The notes beneath the pieces are model-generated. The model saw nothing but the letters and a program-made list of their open reading frames with translations. It was not told where the DNA came from and did not search any database. A stretch of DNA of 64,000 nucleotides from Allacma fusca (taxonomy: Eukaryota; Arthropoda; Collembola; Symphypleona; Sminthuridae): contig OX359247.1 in the NCBI GenBank assembly GCA_947179485.1, forward strand, positions 38,974,801-39,038,800, read 5' to 3'. Below, in pieces: positions 1 through 12,045 of this stretch; the stretch's first letter is position 1, and the number at the start of each line of letters is the position of its first letter. Position numbers and translations under genes: made by a program.

Positions 1-3000
1 ATTGTGGCAAATCATTAAATGAAATTGGATCGGTGCTTCTTTCACGTAAATGCAGATTCCATTTGGCGAGGAGGGAGTTCCGTTCTGATAACATTTGCTC
101 GTTTATATGTCCCTCCTTAACCGATTTGTCTTCGGTAGTATTATCCGAGTCATTCACAACATGCTCATATCGATTAACCATTCCCATTGTCATATTTAGT
201 TCCTTCTGACTAATTCTGTGAAATACGTGAAAAGATTTTAAAGTTTAAAATGCAAGATAAATTAATTAACCTACGCAACTATTTAAGGCAATGTGAATTA
301 CTTACTCCTCGTTATGCATTCTAATGAAGTGAACGAATTCAGCATCGACAGTAGAAAATATTTCCACAGAATGTAAATCATCGAACCCGAATATGCTATT
401 AATGCACAGATCAGATTGCTCCCAATTTTGTTCAATCCTAAAAAGGTTACATTCATCGAAAAAAGCCTGAATTTTTTTCAGATGCTCATCCTTCAACTTC
501 CAAAAACATACGAGGAACTTCTCCCCTGGTAGGGCACTTTCAGGTTTTTCAATGGTGATTTTCGAAAAGCAGTGGCCCAAGTAAAACACCAAACCAACGA
601 AGAAGTCTGAGGTTGTATTATTGATTTTAAGAATAAATATTCCGCCCTCACGGACAAGTTTTAGGGCTAGCAGTGTTTGCACTAATGCAAGATCTTCTGA
701 TCGATTTTTCATTCCAGGGAAACCAATCTAAATGCATTTAACATAACATTTTGAGCAATAAACAACTGAAAATGAAACCAAAAGGAATATATAACTCGAC
801 TCACTCCATTAGCAATGAAGACATCCATTTTATCCGGAAAAGCAGCCTCCACGTGGTTCTCAATATCTCTGGTCGTCACAGGATCAAAAATATCTACCAA
901 ATCGTCTGGAAATACACAGAAGTTCACTTTGGTTACAAAACCTTTTCCTTATAATTATATGACTCCAAATCTTTAATAATTGTATTCTTTACCACGAAAG
1001 TTGTTGAATTTGTCATACGAAATTCCGGAAGAGTAACGCAGCTTCGCCATTCCTTTACCATTGTCGGGCATTATACCAAGACATCTTGATTTTGGACCTC
1101 TTTTCCATAAGAAGTAACTAATTTTGAGCACATTAAATAAATTATTTGACTACGACATTACAGATTCCTGCGAAATTGAACATATGTAAATGTACATATT
1201 ACATATATGTACGCAAAAACAGATAAACACAAACACAACTCACTCAGCATAATTTCCGTAAGAGCTAACAACATTGAGCTGGCTACTATAATTTCCATGC
1301 TGAGAAATCTCGGAACCAAAAGCATGATCCAATTCTGCAATTTGGTAAGATTCCAAATTCATGAGTGGAAAAACTAAATGATCGTCAACATGAATTTCCC
1401 AACCATCTCTAGGAAGGTTTTCAGGCATCAGACTCCAGAAAAGGTGATATCTTAAATAATCTGCAGTCTGAGTTAGATACAAGGAATCAAAGAATTAGTT
1501 TATATTTCTAAATACTACAACTGAACTGTGCAGTATTTGTATTAAATCACAATGTCAAACAACATTAAAAATAAAGAACGGCTTACTTTTCCCAATTCCA
1601 GATGTAATGTTAACTCGTCCATATTGATTTTACAATCGGAAGGGAAATATGGACCACATGGAAAGTTTTCGTCTCCACCTTCCACGTCAAGCTGGTAATT
1701 CTGTATGGGAAGTGCCGAATATTTCATGAAATTTTCGTATTCCTGCTCTACCACCTGATCACTTTCATTCCTTGATCTATACCACCTAGGAAACGGTACG
1801 TCTCGCACAGGATCTATTTCATCACCGTCATTCTCCACAGGCAACCTACGACCCTTGCCTTTGGCTGGTGTCTTCTTTGGCCCAAGTTTTGAAGGAGAAG
1901 GTGTCTTCTTGACAGGAGTAGTAGTATTAGCCTTTTCTTGCAATCGTGGTGAACATCTTTTGTTATCCCTTACGGATGAATTACTAGAAGTTGCTGAGCA
2001 ACCAGAATGTTTTCGTCTTCTTAAAGGCGATTTATCTTCAGGTGACGGAGGAGGCGTATCTGTTCTTAACTTCAAGCGAGTTAATTTGACCTCACATTTG
2101 GGAAGTGACGCTACTAATTTTTTGGTTGATTCGGAAAGACAATTTGATGAGTTTTCACAAGAATTCGCCGCAGGGCTGCTGGCTACAGAAGACGCTTGTA
2201 CTGGAGTTTTGGCTACTGGGATTGCAGAATTACTTGATGAAGTGGATGGGATTGGGTCTGATTTTTCATTTAATGCAGCTCCTTCGTTGAAATGAGTTAT
2301 TAATGGTTCTCCAGGAATAATTACTGGAGTCACTGAATTGTTTTCAACACTTGATTGCTGTTCAAGAACCGAGTGCTGCGGTGGTTCTTCTCGTTGTTTG
2401 GAAATTTCTGGAATAGTAACTAGAGAAGCCTGATCTGCTGGGAGAGAAGTTGAACTGGCTCTAGGAACTGATACGCTGTTTGAGGAATTTACGCCATTGA
2501 CTATGGCACTAGAAATAGTAGAACTGGTCAAAGGAACTACGGAAGCCGCGCTGGACACCAAAGGACAAACAGTAAAAATCCGAGGGTTACTAGGGGAAAC
2601 AATTTGGATGCGTAAATTTTTGCTTAAAGCAGATATATCCAACCGACTTCGCTTTGCCTTAGATTTTGGAATAACTTCAATAATTTGTACATCCTGTTCT
2701 TCGTCAAGTTTATCCGTACTAGTTGAATTTCGCTTGCGGTTTGATCCTGGTTTCTCTTCTAGGGTCCTGGATTCATTCTTGCTTTCAACCTTCATTGAAT
2801 TAGCTGCACCATCAGTAGGAGCAGAAACTCCAGCGGGGCCACGTTTAATAACTGGAGCTGGTACGCGATCGTTTTTGCTAATCTCGCTTACACTTGTATC
2901 ACTTGACTCATTTATGTTATTACCCGTATCCTTTTCACTTTTGGGGGTGCTGCCAAGATGATTACGAACATTACGCAGAGTGAAAGAAGCACTTGCGGAT

Positions 3001-3860
3001 TCTGGGTTAGCTGCAATATTGCTGCTACTCTGAAGTGTCTCAGATAAGTCTTGTGGTTCAGCTTCAGAAACAATGGCAAGATCTACCAACCTAGAATCAG
3101 TAATGCTAGACAAGCCATTGACACCAACATTTGTAACGCTCGAAGAATGATCTTCACTACTGGCTCTCCGGCTCGTGTTCTCGATATTATCACTGGGAAC
3201 ATTAAATCCGAGTAATTCATCAAGAAAAGGATCACTCAATTTATCCCCACTTGTGCCATTCTGGAGAGGCTCCACAGCTTGAAGATTCGATACTTGATGG
3301 TCATCGAGACCCTCATCACTGATGTCAGTCGGAGTTGCAAATATTTTATTTAAATAGCTGATTGCCAAATTCTGTCCCAAAGCAAGGCCATTCACTATCT
3401 TACAACCCCGCGACACTCCTACCTGGACATGCTCCGGCATGGATTTCAACATCTCAATCCAATTCTTGTAACCAAACATCTGGGGGAAAATATCCTCCCG
3501 GTAGTACACCTTGTATTCATCTTGAACCATTCGAATGTCGCAACCCAACTATTTCGATAAAAACAGATTATCACGTTTACTCCAGGACCATACGTCAACT
3601 TCATCACTGCCAACCCTCAGTATTCCCGTCTTCAGTATAAGCACAAGTAACAAACTACAAAATAATTTACAAAATCCACTCACGGTATTATGCCTTAATA
3701 GCAGCATCAATTGAATTTTCCTCCGCACATCTACTGGCACCCAGCTGCCTAAACTACTCATCGAGGTATTCGGGATGACCGGGGGAACTGAGATTCTACC
3801 ATTAGGAATTCCCATGCTTCCATTCATTTTTCCTGGTACATTAGCATCAGGTCGAACCAT
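1..3860 (-). CDS. LOTUS-domain / degenerate CMTR1-like methyltransferase fusion, copy A (3' end beyond window)
   Basis: Exons read on the minus strand: 3860-3684, 3548-1587, 1467-1244, 1117-993, 947-805, 727-306 and 209 to beyond base 1, with end phases 0,0,2,1,0,2; about 1,087 codons are visible. The N-terminus, split by the first intron, aligns end to end with LOTUS/OST-HTH domains of the TDRD5/TDRD7 type: a V-R-R-K-I-Q helix, an E/D-Y-K segment, a F-x-x-W-x-E-x-L-K-S-x-P turn. A ~550-residue Ser/Pro-rich linker follows. Exons 3-6 encode a CMTR1-type FtsJ fold, recognised by Y-F-L-W-K, R-E-G-G-I-F-I-L-K, F-x-V-G-L-V and P-G-E-K-F. The SAM loop reads V-S-S-Y-G-N-Y instead of a D-x-x-x-x-P-G-G motif, and the tetrad Asp position is Asn (F-I-A-N-G). 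The start at 3860 is the first Met; a later Met at M-S-S-L-G-S-W matches the paralogue's start better. The domain family is well supported; a dead enzyme is inference. Confidence 0.85.
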
Positions 3861-6800
3861 CCTCGAGTAAGTCTTTACTCCTTTCCTTTCCCAGCCTCAG
3901 CTCCAGCTCACACTCTACAAACAATAATCCACAACAACATTAATATCCCTTCCCAATCAAATTACCTCACCCACCTCCCAATCTATCCGGAAGTCAATAT
4001 TTACACCAGCACATTAACTCCTTCAAATACAAACCTCACACTTCATACCAACTAATTCCACACTTTCTCCAGCTGGCAATATCATCACCTTCACCAGTTT
4101 CCCCCAATCTCCCCGCAATCCATCTCACCCACACAAATCCAAATCCCCCCAAAAAATTTACTAAACCAAAAGTTACAACTACTACTAATCCCTAGTTATC
4201 CCTAAAAAAAAATACGTAAGTATACCAAGTTACCATGGTCGGGTCCAGATTAATCAAACATACACGACAGCCACGTTCCTCTAATTTAGCAGTTCCAACT
4301 CCAGCAGCCCTCTACACAGAACGGCTTTCATATAAATGTAAAAAACTGACAGTTTACTCCGAGTTCATCAAAATCATTAATGATATTTAACAATCACTCA
4401 CACTAAATCTCACTCATAGCAAATACATACGTAGCACTCCAACCAAGGAAACTATTTATACATTTCCATACACACAGACACAATTTATTTATAAGTATAT
4501 GTAATAAATTGAGTCTAAAAAATCGGATCTAGTCCATCTCTCCTTCCTTCCTGGCTCTGGTTGTGCGGATCAGATGAGGAACTTTAAAAAATGGATCGCT
4601 CAAGCGTTACAAGAATTCCATTTCTTGTCTTATCTTTAACAGATCAACTTCGACAGTCTGACGAAGTGGGACCCTTGTAACAGGCCAGGCTATGGAGTCC
4701 AAGACAGATGTCTGACTTGTGTCCTTCCACTTCGGAGAGGACTTGAAATCCAGCAATAAACAATACACTCGTTAAAAGGACCTTTGGCTCTTTTTATTGC
4801 ATCTTCTTTTTATTTCTTTATCCAAGCATTTCTCCACACAATGGACTTTCGTGAGGCTGTATAGTATAGTGTGTATGCTTATGTATGTAATGCTAGGTCT
4901 TCTGAGTCTATGTATATATAGTAATATCTGTAAAAACACTATATTATGCGTAACATTTTTTTATATAAGTATACCTTGAGTGGAGTACGGAGGAGTAGCA
5001 GTAGTGGCTGAGGAAGGAGAGGGAGAGAGCACTGCACTGAAATGAAAGCAGTGGCACACTAACTAAGCACACAGGGAACAATCTCCATTGAGGCCCACAC
5101 AGGTACATACATACATTGAAACCCGTCTCTTTCCCTTGAAACTGCCGCTCTGTCAAGAGCTTCTAGCTTCAATGGTCCATTTACTCTTTGAAGCGTGTAA
5201 TTACAAATCCTCGGGAGTACCCCTTGACTTGTTCCTCTTCTCGATAATGTACTATTTATTTAGTGTATTTTTTTATTTTTTTTATTTGTTTTTATACAGT
5301 GCTCTCTGATGATAAGAACATCCCTAAGAGTAGCACAAATTGCATAGGAAGCAAAGCAGTACTGGGAGAGATTTAAATTAATTAATGGATGGGCTCCAAT
5401 GATTTAATGCCTTTGTAAGGGGACAGAGGAAAGAAACAAAATGCCTTTTGGGAGGGAAATTGATAGAAAGAAAAATCATTGTGCTATGTAGGGGGATGTG
5501 TCTAAATATATATTTAATAGGCATTTTGTATGTTCTAGTATTTTAAAGAGAGTGAGCTATTGGGTGACTAACCAGGGGTGTTGTTAATGTTTTTGCGCTA
5601 AGGAAGCTTCGGATATTAGGAGGGACTCCGTCATGGGGAGAGTGGACGGTAGGGTTTAATAAATGTGAATGATAGTAAATCCCTGTGTGTTGGTACATGA
5701 CTACAATGTTCAAAGTGGTCATAGGGAACGGGATCTTAACGGATTGCTGTGAACACTTGTGGGCTGTTATGTTCACAACAGGTAGTAAAAACTGGGTTGG
5801 GCGAGAGAGCTGAGAGTTATTATGTAAAAGTCTGGACTGGGGGGGGGGAGAGAAAATGTCATAATTGCAGATATGGTTGAGCACAATATGCTATTGGATG
5901 ACCTTGCTTGCGGTTAAAGAGTATGCCTATACGTTAGAAGTTAAATTATTTGTTTGGATATGAATTTTTAACTCTTTGAAATGTGGATGTTGACTTTCTT
6001 CAATAGTACTTAGGAATATGTTGGTATTGTGAGCTGGGATGGGGATTATTAGTTGTTATATATCTCATCATGGGTATGTAATCTGTAAATAAAAAAAAAA
6101 CAGTTTATGTAATTAATTATAGATATAATTACACATAATGATACTAGCCACTTTAGTGCTCAGGCCAACACTGCATACAAAAGTGTATACATGGGGCACT
6201 GAGAGATTGTCCTTGGATTAGGGAGGTAATAACTGTATTATTGTGGTACTGTTCTTCCTATGGGACTATAAGCTAACATTTAACGAATGGCTTATACTTA
6301 TCAGAACGAGAACGGTACAGAATGTACAAAAGGAACGGTATATGGAGATTGACGTGCGGGGTAAACAAAATAAATGAGGTTCAAAAGTACGTTCCAATTA
6401 AGGTGTGATTAGTTTGATGATAAATTATGTGTAAACATATTTGTACTTATATTTGTTCTAATTTTACACCATATTTATTCATGTTTAGTCTATTTAGAGT
6501 GTGAGAGGTGGGAAATAGTCTACTGCAGTGAGGAAATAATATTTTTATTGTCATTTTCTGTAGATACTTGCAATTAATGCTTGTATATACTTGATAATGT
6601 GATAGGGGAGAATGTTTGCAACAGGCTGATTGTGAGATCCACTTTTTCTGTTCTCTTGTTTGGCTGCACATTTGTTGGAATATGATTTATGGTGCATAAG
6701 GCTAGACAAAATGTTAACAACGTAGACTACTGAGACAAAATCAAGCGATAGGGTTCCAGGTGTTAATACTTATTCGATAACAAAATCACAAGATATTGCA

Positions 6801-8465
6801 CACGTAATTAGATGGAGGAAGATAACTGCCATAGTAGTGTTATCAGAATAATTGATAATGACTCCATTATTAAATATATTAGAAAATTTTATTCGTTGTC
6901 AATTAATACTGTAACATATGTATGTTGCTAACATATGATACTGGAATCTAACACAAAATGTGGATTACTGCTAAAGACCAATTTTTGTAGTGAAAGTATT
7001 TGGTTGTACTTTTTGTAACTGCGTGTGTATAAATATGCTTTACATTTGAAGGGTCTTCAGGGATGCCGGGGAACATCTTGGTTGCCCTTTTAACAGCAAA
7101 CTGTAAATGTTCAGGGACACTTTCAGTCCGTTGGGTTACACCAGGGCAGAAGAATAACCCACGGTTAATTGCTTCGGCTTCGTGAGAAATGTTTTTGTTT
7201 TATCCATTACTTAAATTTTATCCAATACAATAAAAAAGTGTCCATAAATCCATAAAGTTGAATGCGTGTTCCTTCCCTTCAGTCTATCCGGGCGGCAGCC
7301 ATTAGCAAAGGCATCAGGGGAACCCAGTCCAATAGCGAACGTGTACGGTAGACAAGAACGTTGTAAGGTTTAGTTTCCACAAATATAACGTTAATTATTT
7401 AGCTTTGTAAATTACTGGTTTTAGGGATTCAAAGTGTAAAGTGAGCTTCATTGTGTTTGGACGGATACTGATACAGTAGCTATGGTGCAGCTCACATTAC
7501 ATAAAAATTATTAACAACCATAAGAAGCAATCAGGCATATTATACGTAGTCAAAATAATGTCACTACGTTCACAACCAATTACTGTACTTGTTTTATAGT
7601 AAAAATAACAAAACGGGTCGTTTTAAACGACCCTATAAAGGATTACGCGAGTATTTGCTCGAAACTTGCACAGTTTCTAACAATAATAAAGCCATAGATG
7701 TTTACCAGGGGGGTATATAGACAATATGGAGCTTATTATGAGTACGATTTAGCTTATATCGTGTACATTTATGGGCCGCATTTACGTGTAATGTGAGTCT
7801 GTACGTGAGTATATGCACTTAAGTGCTGTACATGACATATGTACACATTGTAATCTTGATTTGTTGAGAAAGCATGTGACGACCGGTGCAAGCATAATTA
7901 CAGTAATATAGTGTTGCATGTGTCTGTGTCTGTATGATTCCAGAAGAATTTCAATATTATAGCCATATATACAAAGGTAGTTAGATAAGAACAATCCCAG
8001 CATTCCCAGCCTTAAAATGCAGAATCGACTTGCAGGTTAAAATGATTAAGTGACAAAATCGTTACTGCCAGTTCAGTAATAATTATGTTCGTCTTGCAAC
8101 TTTTTCTCTCATGGGCAGGTCCATATGCACTTCTTAATTACGTATTCCAGCTACCCCTCTAGATTGGGACTCCAAAAGAATTTGATTGACTCGCAATGTC
8201 ACAGTCAGTATCAGACATCCGTCAGTCTGGATATAATAATTAAATTTTTCACCAAATTGCAAGTAATGCACTCCGTAGCTATGACATAACAATTGTCAAA
8301 TCTTTACCTCTTGCTTGTTTATTTCGAACGAATTAAAACAGCAAGCGTTAAGCTTCACCCAGCAGTTATAAGAGGGCTTTGAGTTCCACAGTCTCTCAAT
8401 AGGATATTCAGTGTCTGACTACGGCCACAGTTGGCAAAAATAACCGACTACCCCAAGAGTATAAG
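3861..8465. other. intergenic stretch without recognised gene
   Basis: It contains only short AT-rich open frames without family motifs or consistent splice partners. The first few hundred bases should hold the promoter and 5' UTR of the leftward LOTUS/CMTR1-like gene. A 19-bp near-perfect hairpin (gggtcgttt/aaacgaccc) lies near 7616-7634. Confidence 0.5.
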
Positions 8466-9534
8466 TCAGGGGTGGATTAATAAAATAATTTTTACCTTGG
8501 CCGTAAGCCACAATGTAGAGGTGGGATTCGGGCTTGACTTCAGGCCCGAACCGGGAAGAAACCCGAAAAAGGCTCTATTATGTATAGCCCGACCCGGCCC
8601 GCCAATGCGCTAAATACTTGATATTCAACCCGGCCCCGTTTTATGCTCCTTAAATTTTACGAAGCCCAAACCCGTTAAAAACCCGGTATCCAAATTTGTT
8701 ACGACCCGAACCCGCGAAAAACCCCATCTTTAAATTGGTTTAATACCCGAACTCGATGAAACCCCGGATTTTTATTAACAATCGAATCTGCTGTGAAACC
8801 TTTGTTCACATATTTAAACCCTTCTAGTAAGTACTCCCTGAATCCAAACCACTGTTAATTCTACAAGGTGTTATTTATAGGTCTTTATAATACGTTTTGC
8901 AGAAAGCAAGCTTTCACGTTTTATTAGCAAAAACTAAGCGAATTATGTAGCAATATATGCTTAACTGGATAACTGGATACGACAAAGTGTATTACATCGA
9001 AGATATAACAAGTTTAACGCGGACTTCCTAAATAAGTGTTTCTATGAATGAATACCTGCATAGCCAATGTTCCACCGGGTAGATCTGTCCTTCGATAAAT
9101 TAAAGCTAATCCTGTGCAGAAGTAAATTTTCGAGCATAAACTATCAAGCGGAAGGGATCGTTTCAAAATTGTTAAGCATGTGTACATATTAAATATAATG
9201 AACGTTTGTTTTAGCATGAATACGCGTGAAATAAATGCGTGAACTCTGCGCAATGTCAAATATTCATGCCGTTTGTCTGTCCTAAATTCTGTTCTAGCAG
9301 GATTGTCCGGTCATTTGTAATTTCTGGCCCGCGCGAAACCCGAACTGAAAAATAAATGCCCGATCTTAACCCGGTTTTCATTGTTTTAGCGCAGCCCGAA
9401 CCCGATAGCAGCCCGACGTATGTAAGTTTGTATTTACAGACCTTACCCGGCCGGGTTGGGTTCGGGCACTGGCCCTAAATTTATTACTCTGGTCATTTAT
9501 TACCACGGTGGGCCACCCCGTAAATCCACCCCTG
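8466..9534. mobile_element. non-autonomous hAT-type DNA transposon with 8-bp target duplication
   Basis: The ends are imperfect terminal inverted repeats: TCAGGGGTGGATTA on the left and, reversed, CAGGGGTGGATTTA on the right; CAGGGGTGG-type ends are typical of hAT elements. The 8-bp sequence agtataag lies directly outside both ends (8458-8465 and 9535-9542), the target-duplication length of hAT insertions. The interior shows no transposase motif. Next to both ends it carries clustered cccgaaccc/gggttcggg-type motifs in both orientations (roughly 8525-8760 and 9325-9475), with an AT-rich core. A deletion derivative or MITE mobilised in trans is the best reading. Confidence 0.85.
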
Positions 9535-9542
9535 AGTATAAG

Positions 9543-12045
9543 GTATAACTGTTTTATTTTAAATATTGTCACTCCAACGATCATGCTCCAAACGTCAAAA
9601 CTCCAAATAACAAGCGACAATTATTGTAATAAATGAACAATACGAATTGTCTAAAGTAGAGCCTGGAACAGGCGAATCCAACCCAAGTTGATCCTAAAGG
9701 AGATCCTCTAGCCATTTATCTTATTTCCCCGTCTGCTATTCATTTTGCGCATGAGTTCTGTGTTTGTAAATGAGTTATTTTATTATTGTATTAAAGAGTT
9801 TATTTTAAGCCTTAGAATAGCACTGGACTACTGGAATGAATAATTTTTTAAGCACATTGAACAAAAACTTTTTACGTCCTGGAGATCCATCCTTTGATTT
9901 TAAGGCTCACGGCCAAGGTAGAAACATCTTTATGACAATTTCCAAAAAAAACCTCTCGAACCTTTAACAACCTGCTTGCAAAATTTAGGGTTTTTCGAGC
10001 CCACGATATAATCCCACTGAAAGATGATCCTTCATGTGTTTGCGGATTTAAATGTAATTGCCAAATATGTGCACATTTGCATTTACATACTCTGTCTTCA
10101 CGCCCTACGCGCACTCATGCAGTTTATAATCATTATTTACATCCAGTTCGACCCCATTACTTTATTTTGTCCGGAGTTCAAATACAATAATACCGTATGA
10201 TTGGTAGGTTGGTTCTAAATTTCCTTGGTGAAGATTGATATCTACCATGAGACTATCATGCATGTATTTACTATACTGTACTCTCCAATATAGCTTTTGA
10301 CTCAAAACCTTTACCCTGTTTCATGTTGTTATGTTTTTACAAAATAGCATGGTTCAAATAGTTTAGTAGAACTTTAGAACAGCTTCTAGAAGACCTGCAG
10401 AGTCATTCAGTGCATTAAAGTAAGGAAAGGAAAATAATTCGAAAAGAAGTGACATGAGCTCTCCGCTGAAGATAAAACTGGGAGAAAAAAAGGGAACTCT
10501 TAAAATAGTAGCATTGGTTTATTTAAAGACAACAAAATAGCTTTCGAGAACATCCTTCTTATGAAGTAAGTGGATATATTTACATACACTCAAGCACTCA
10601 ATACTCATCATGAGGAACTGAGGAGATGTGTAAAAGTTACATACATATGGCACATATTCGTGAATTAGATGTCGGAGTTTTTGCCCAACTGCATTCCTTG
10701 CATGTGGCTTATTTTTCCCGATGTATGACTCCGGAGGAACTACTACCCCTGTACAGATATCAGCGTTGGGCTGTTTCTCATGTGCATATCCCATTGAGCT
10801 GTTTCTTAAATTTGTATACACAATACGTATGTTTTTTTTTACTTCATAAGATTATATTATCTATACACTTTATTACAGAGATGTTGCCCACGACACCAAC
10901 CATGGAATTATTCCTCCACGCAGGTCTCCCAGGAAAATGTGCTTCACACGACCAGGTCAGAATATTTACACCGGGTCTTGTTCGTGGTTCGGATTTCCCC
11001 ATCTGTGAATTTACTTTCTTCCGCTTTTTACGAGATTTTTCCTCCCAAACTCAATATACAGCCAATACATTGCGAAAACATTGATTGCTTTTGGCAGCAA
11101 TAACAGGGCGTGAGTTAGAAATTTTATAGTCGCTATTTGAACAAAATTTTAAAATATACACAGCTCATCCTAATTTGATGTCTTGTATTTTGCATACTCA
11201 ACCTACTACATAGCCCAAGATCCAAGCTACAACTGTATCTGTCACTTTTTCAAGCTAAGGCGAAACAGCTGGAGGAGACAGAAAGAAGTTATTCTTCTGG
11301 AAGAAAAAGAAAGGTACTATATTATCATGCAATACAAATATAAATATATACACGTGCATGAGTATGTATGTACGTGAGAAGACCTACATTGAGGACTGCC
11401 TAATAAAAGATTGCTTCTTCAAAGGATCACACGACATCAATCACCTGAGAAGACTCATTTGCACTTGACATTTGAGTCACTCTCTCTGCGTATGACATTC
11501 CTTGACAAAGCTAACATTTGATTTTGATACACAAGTTTCGCATGGTTCATTTATCAAAGAAAGCAAATAAATAAGAATATGTAGATACCTATAAGTGAGT
11601 ATTTCTGTGCATCCGGAACAGGTGAAGGAGATTTGTCACTTCTTCCTCAGAGTTTTTCCTGAAAATATCTAATGGGTCGGAAAAGAAATCACCAGAAAAA
11701 GGTTCTTGCAGTTTATAAATAAAATCTTATCAATTTAACCTTCCCCTTTTACTTCTTCCCAGATTTTTTATTAGTCCAAATCTTTAAGGTACAAGTCGGA
11801 CTTTAGGGAGCTCACGGGCAGAACATTAACCAAACTTTAGTTGCTAAACTCGACATGATTATTCAACTGCGAAAATAATTAGTCGTTTCCAACATCCCAA
11901 CACTTTCACATATTCGTACCTTGTTCATCATTTGGTGTCCAATTCCCCCTTTCCAGCTCACTGATATTCTTCACTGATAAGAATCATTTTGCTTTTATAT
12001 ACTTGTGATATATACATATTTCCTGTCTTTTTCTTTTTCGGGGTA
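9543..12045. other. intergenic stretch, no confident gene
   Basis: I see no recognisable protein family here. Short open frames at 10626-11084 (+) and 10519-10821 (-) overlap each other and match nothing known to me. A few exon-like pieces (around 10880-10960 and 11213-11521, the latter followed by AATAAA at 11566-11571) could belong to a small gene, but reading phases across the apparent splice sites do not agree. The last part should hold the promoter of the SET/MYND gene. Confidence 0.4.

Noticed and set aside
4570-4760. tRNA- or snRNA-like local inverted repeats
   Set aside because: The short complementary pieces do not form a cloverleaf, and no A/B box pair could be placed.
10626-11521. 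Possible small gene from exon-like pieces with a downstream AATAAA
   Set aside because: Reading phases do not agree across the apparent donor and acceptor sites in any frame, no family motif is visible, and opposite-strand frames are equally open.
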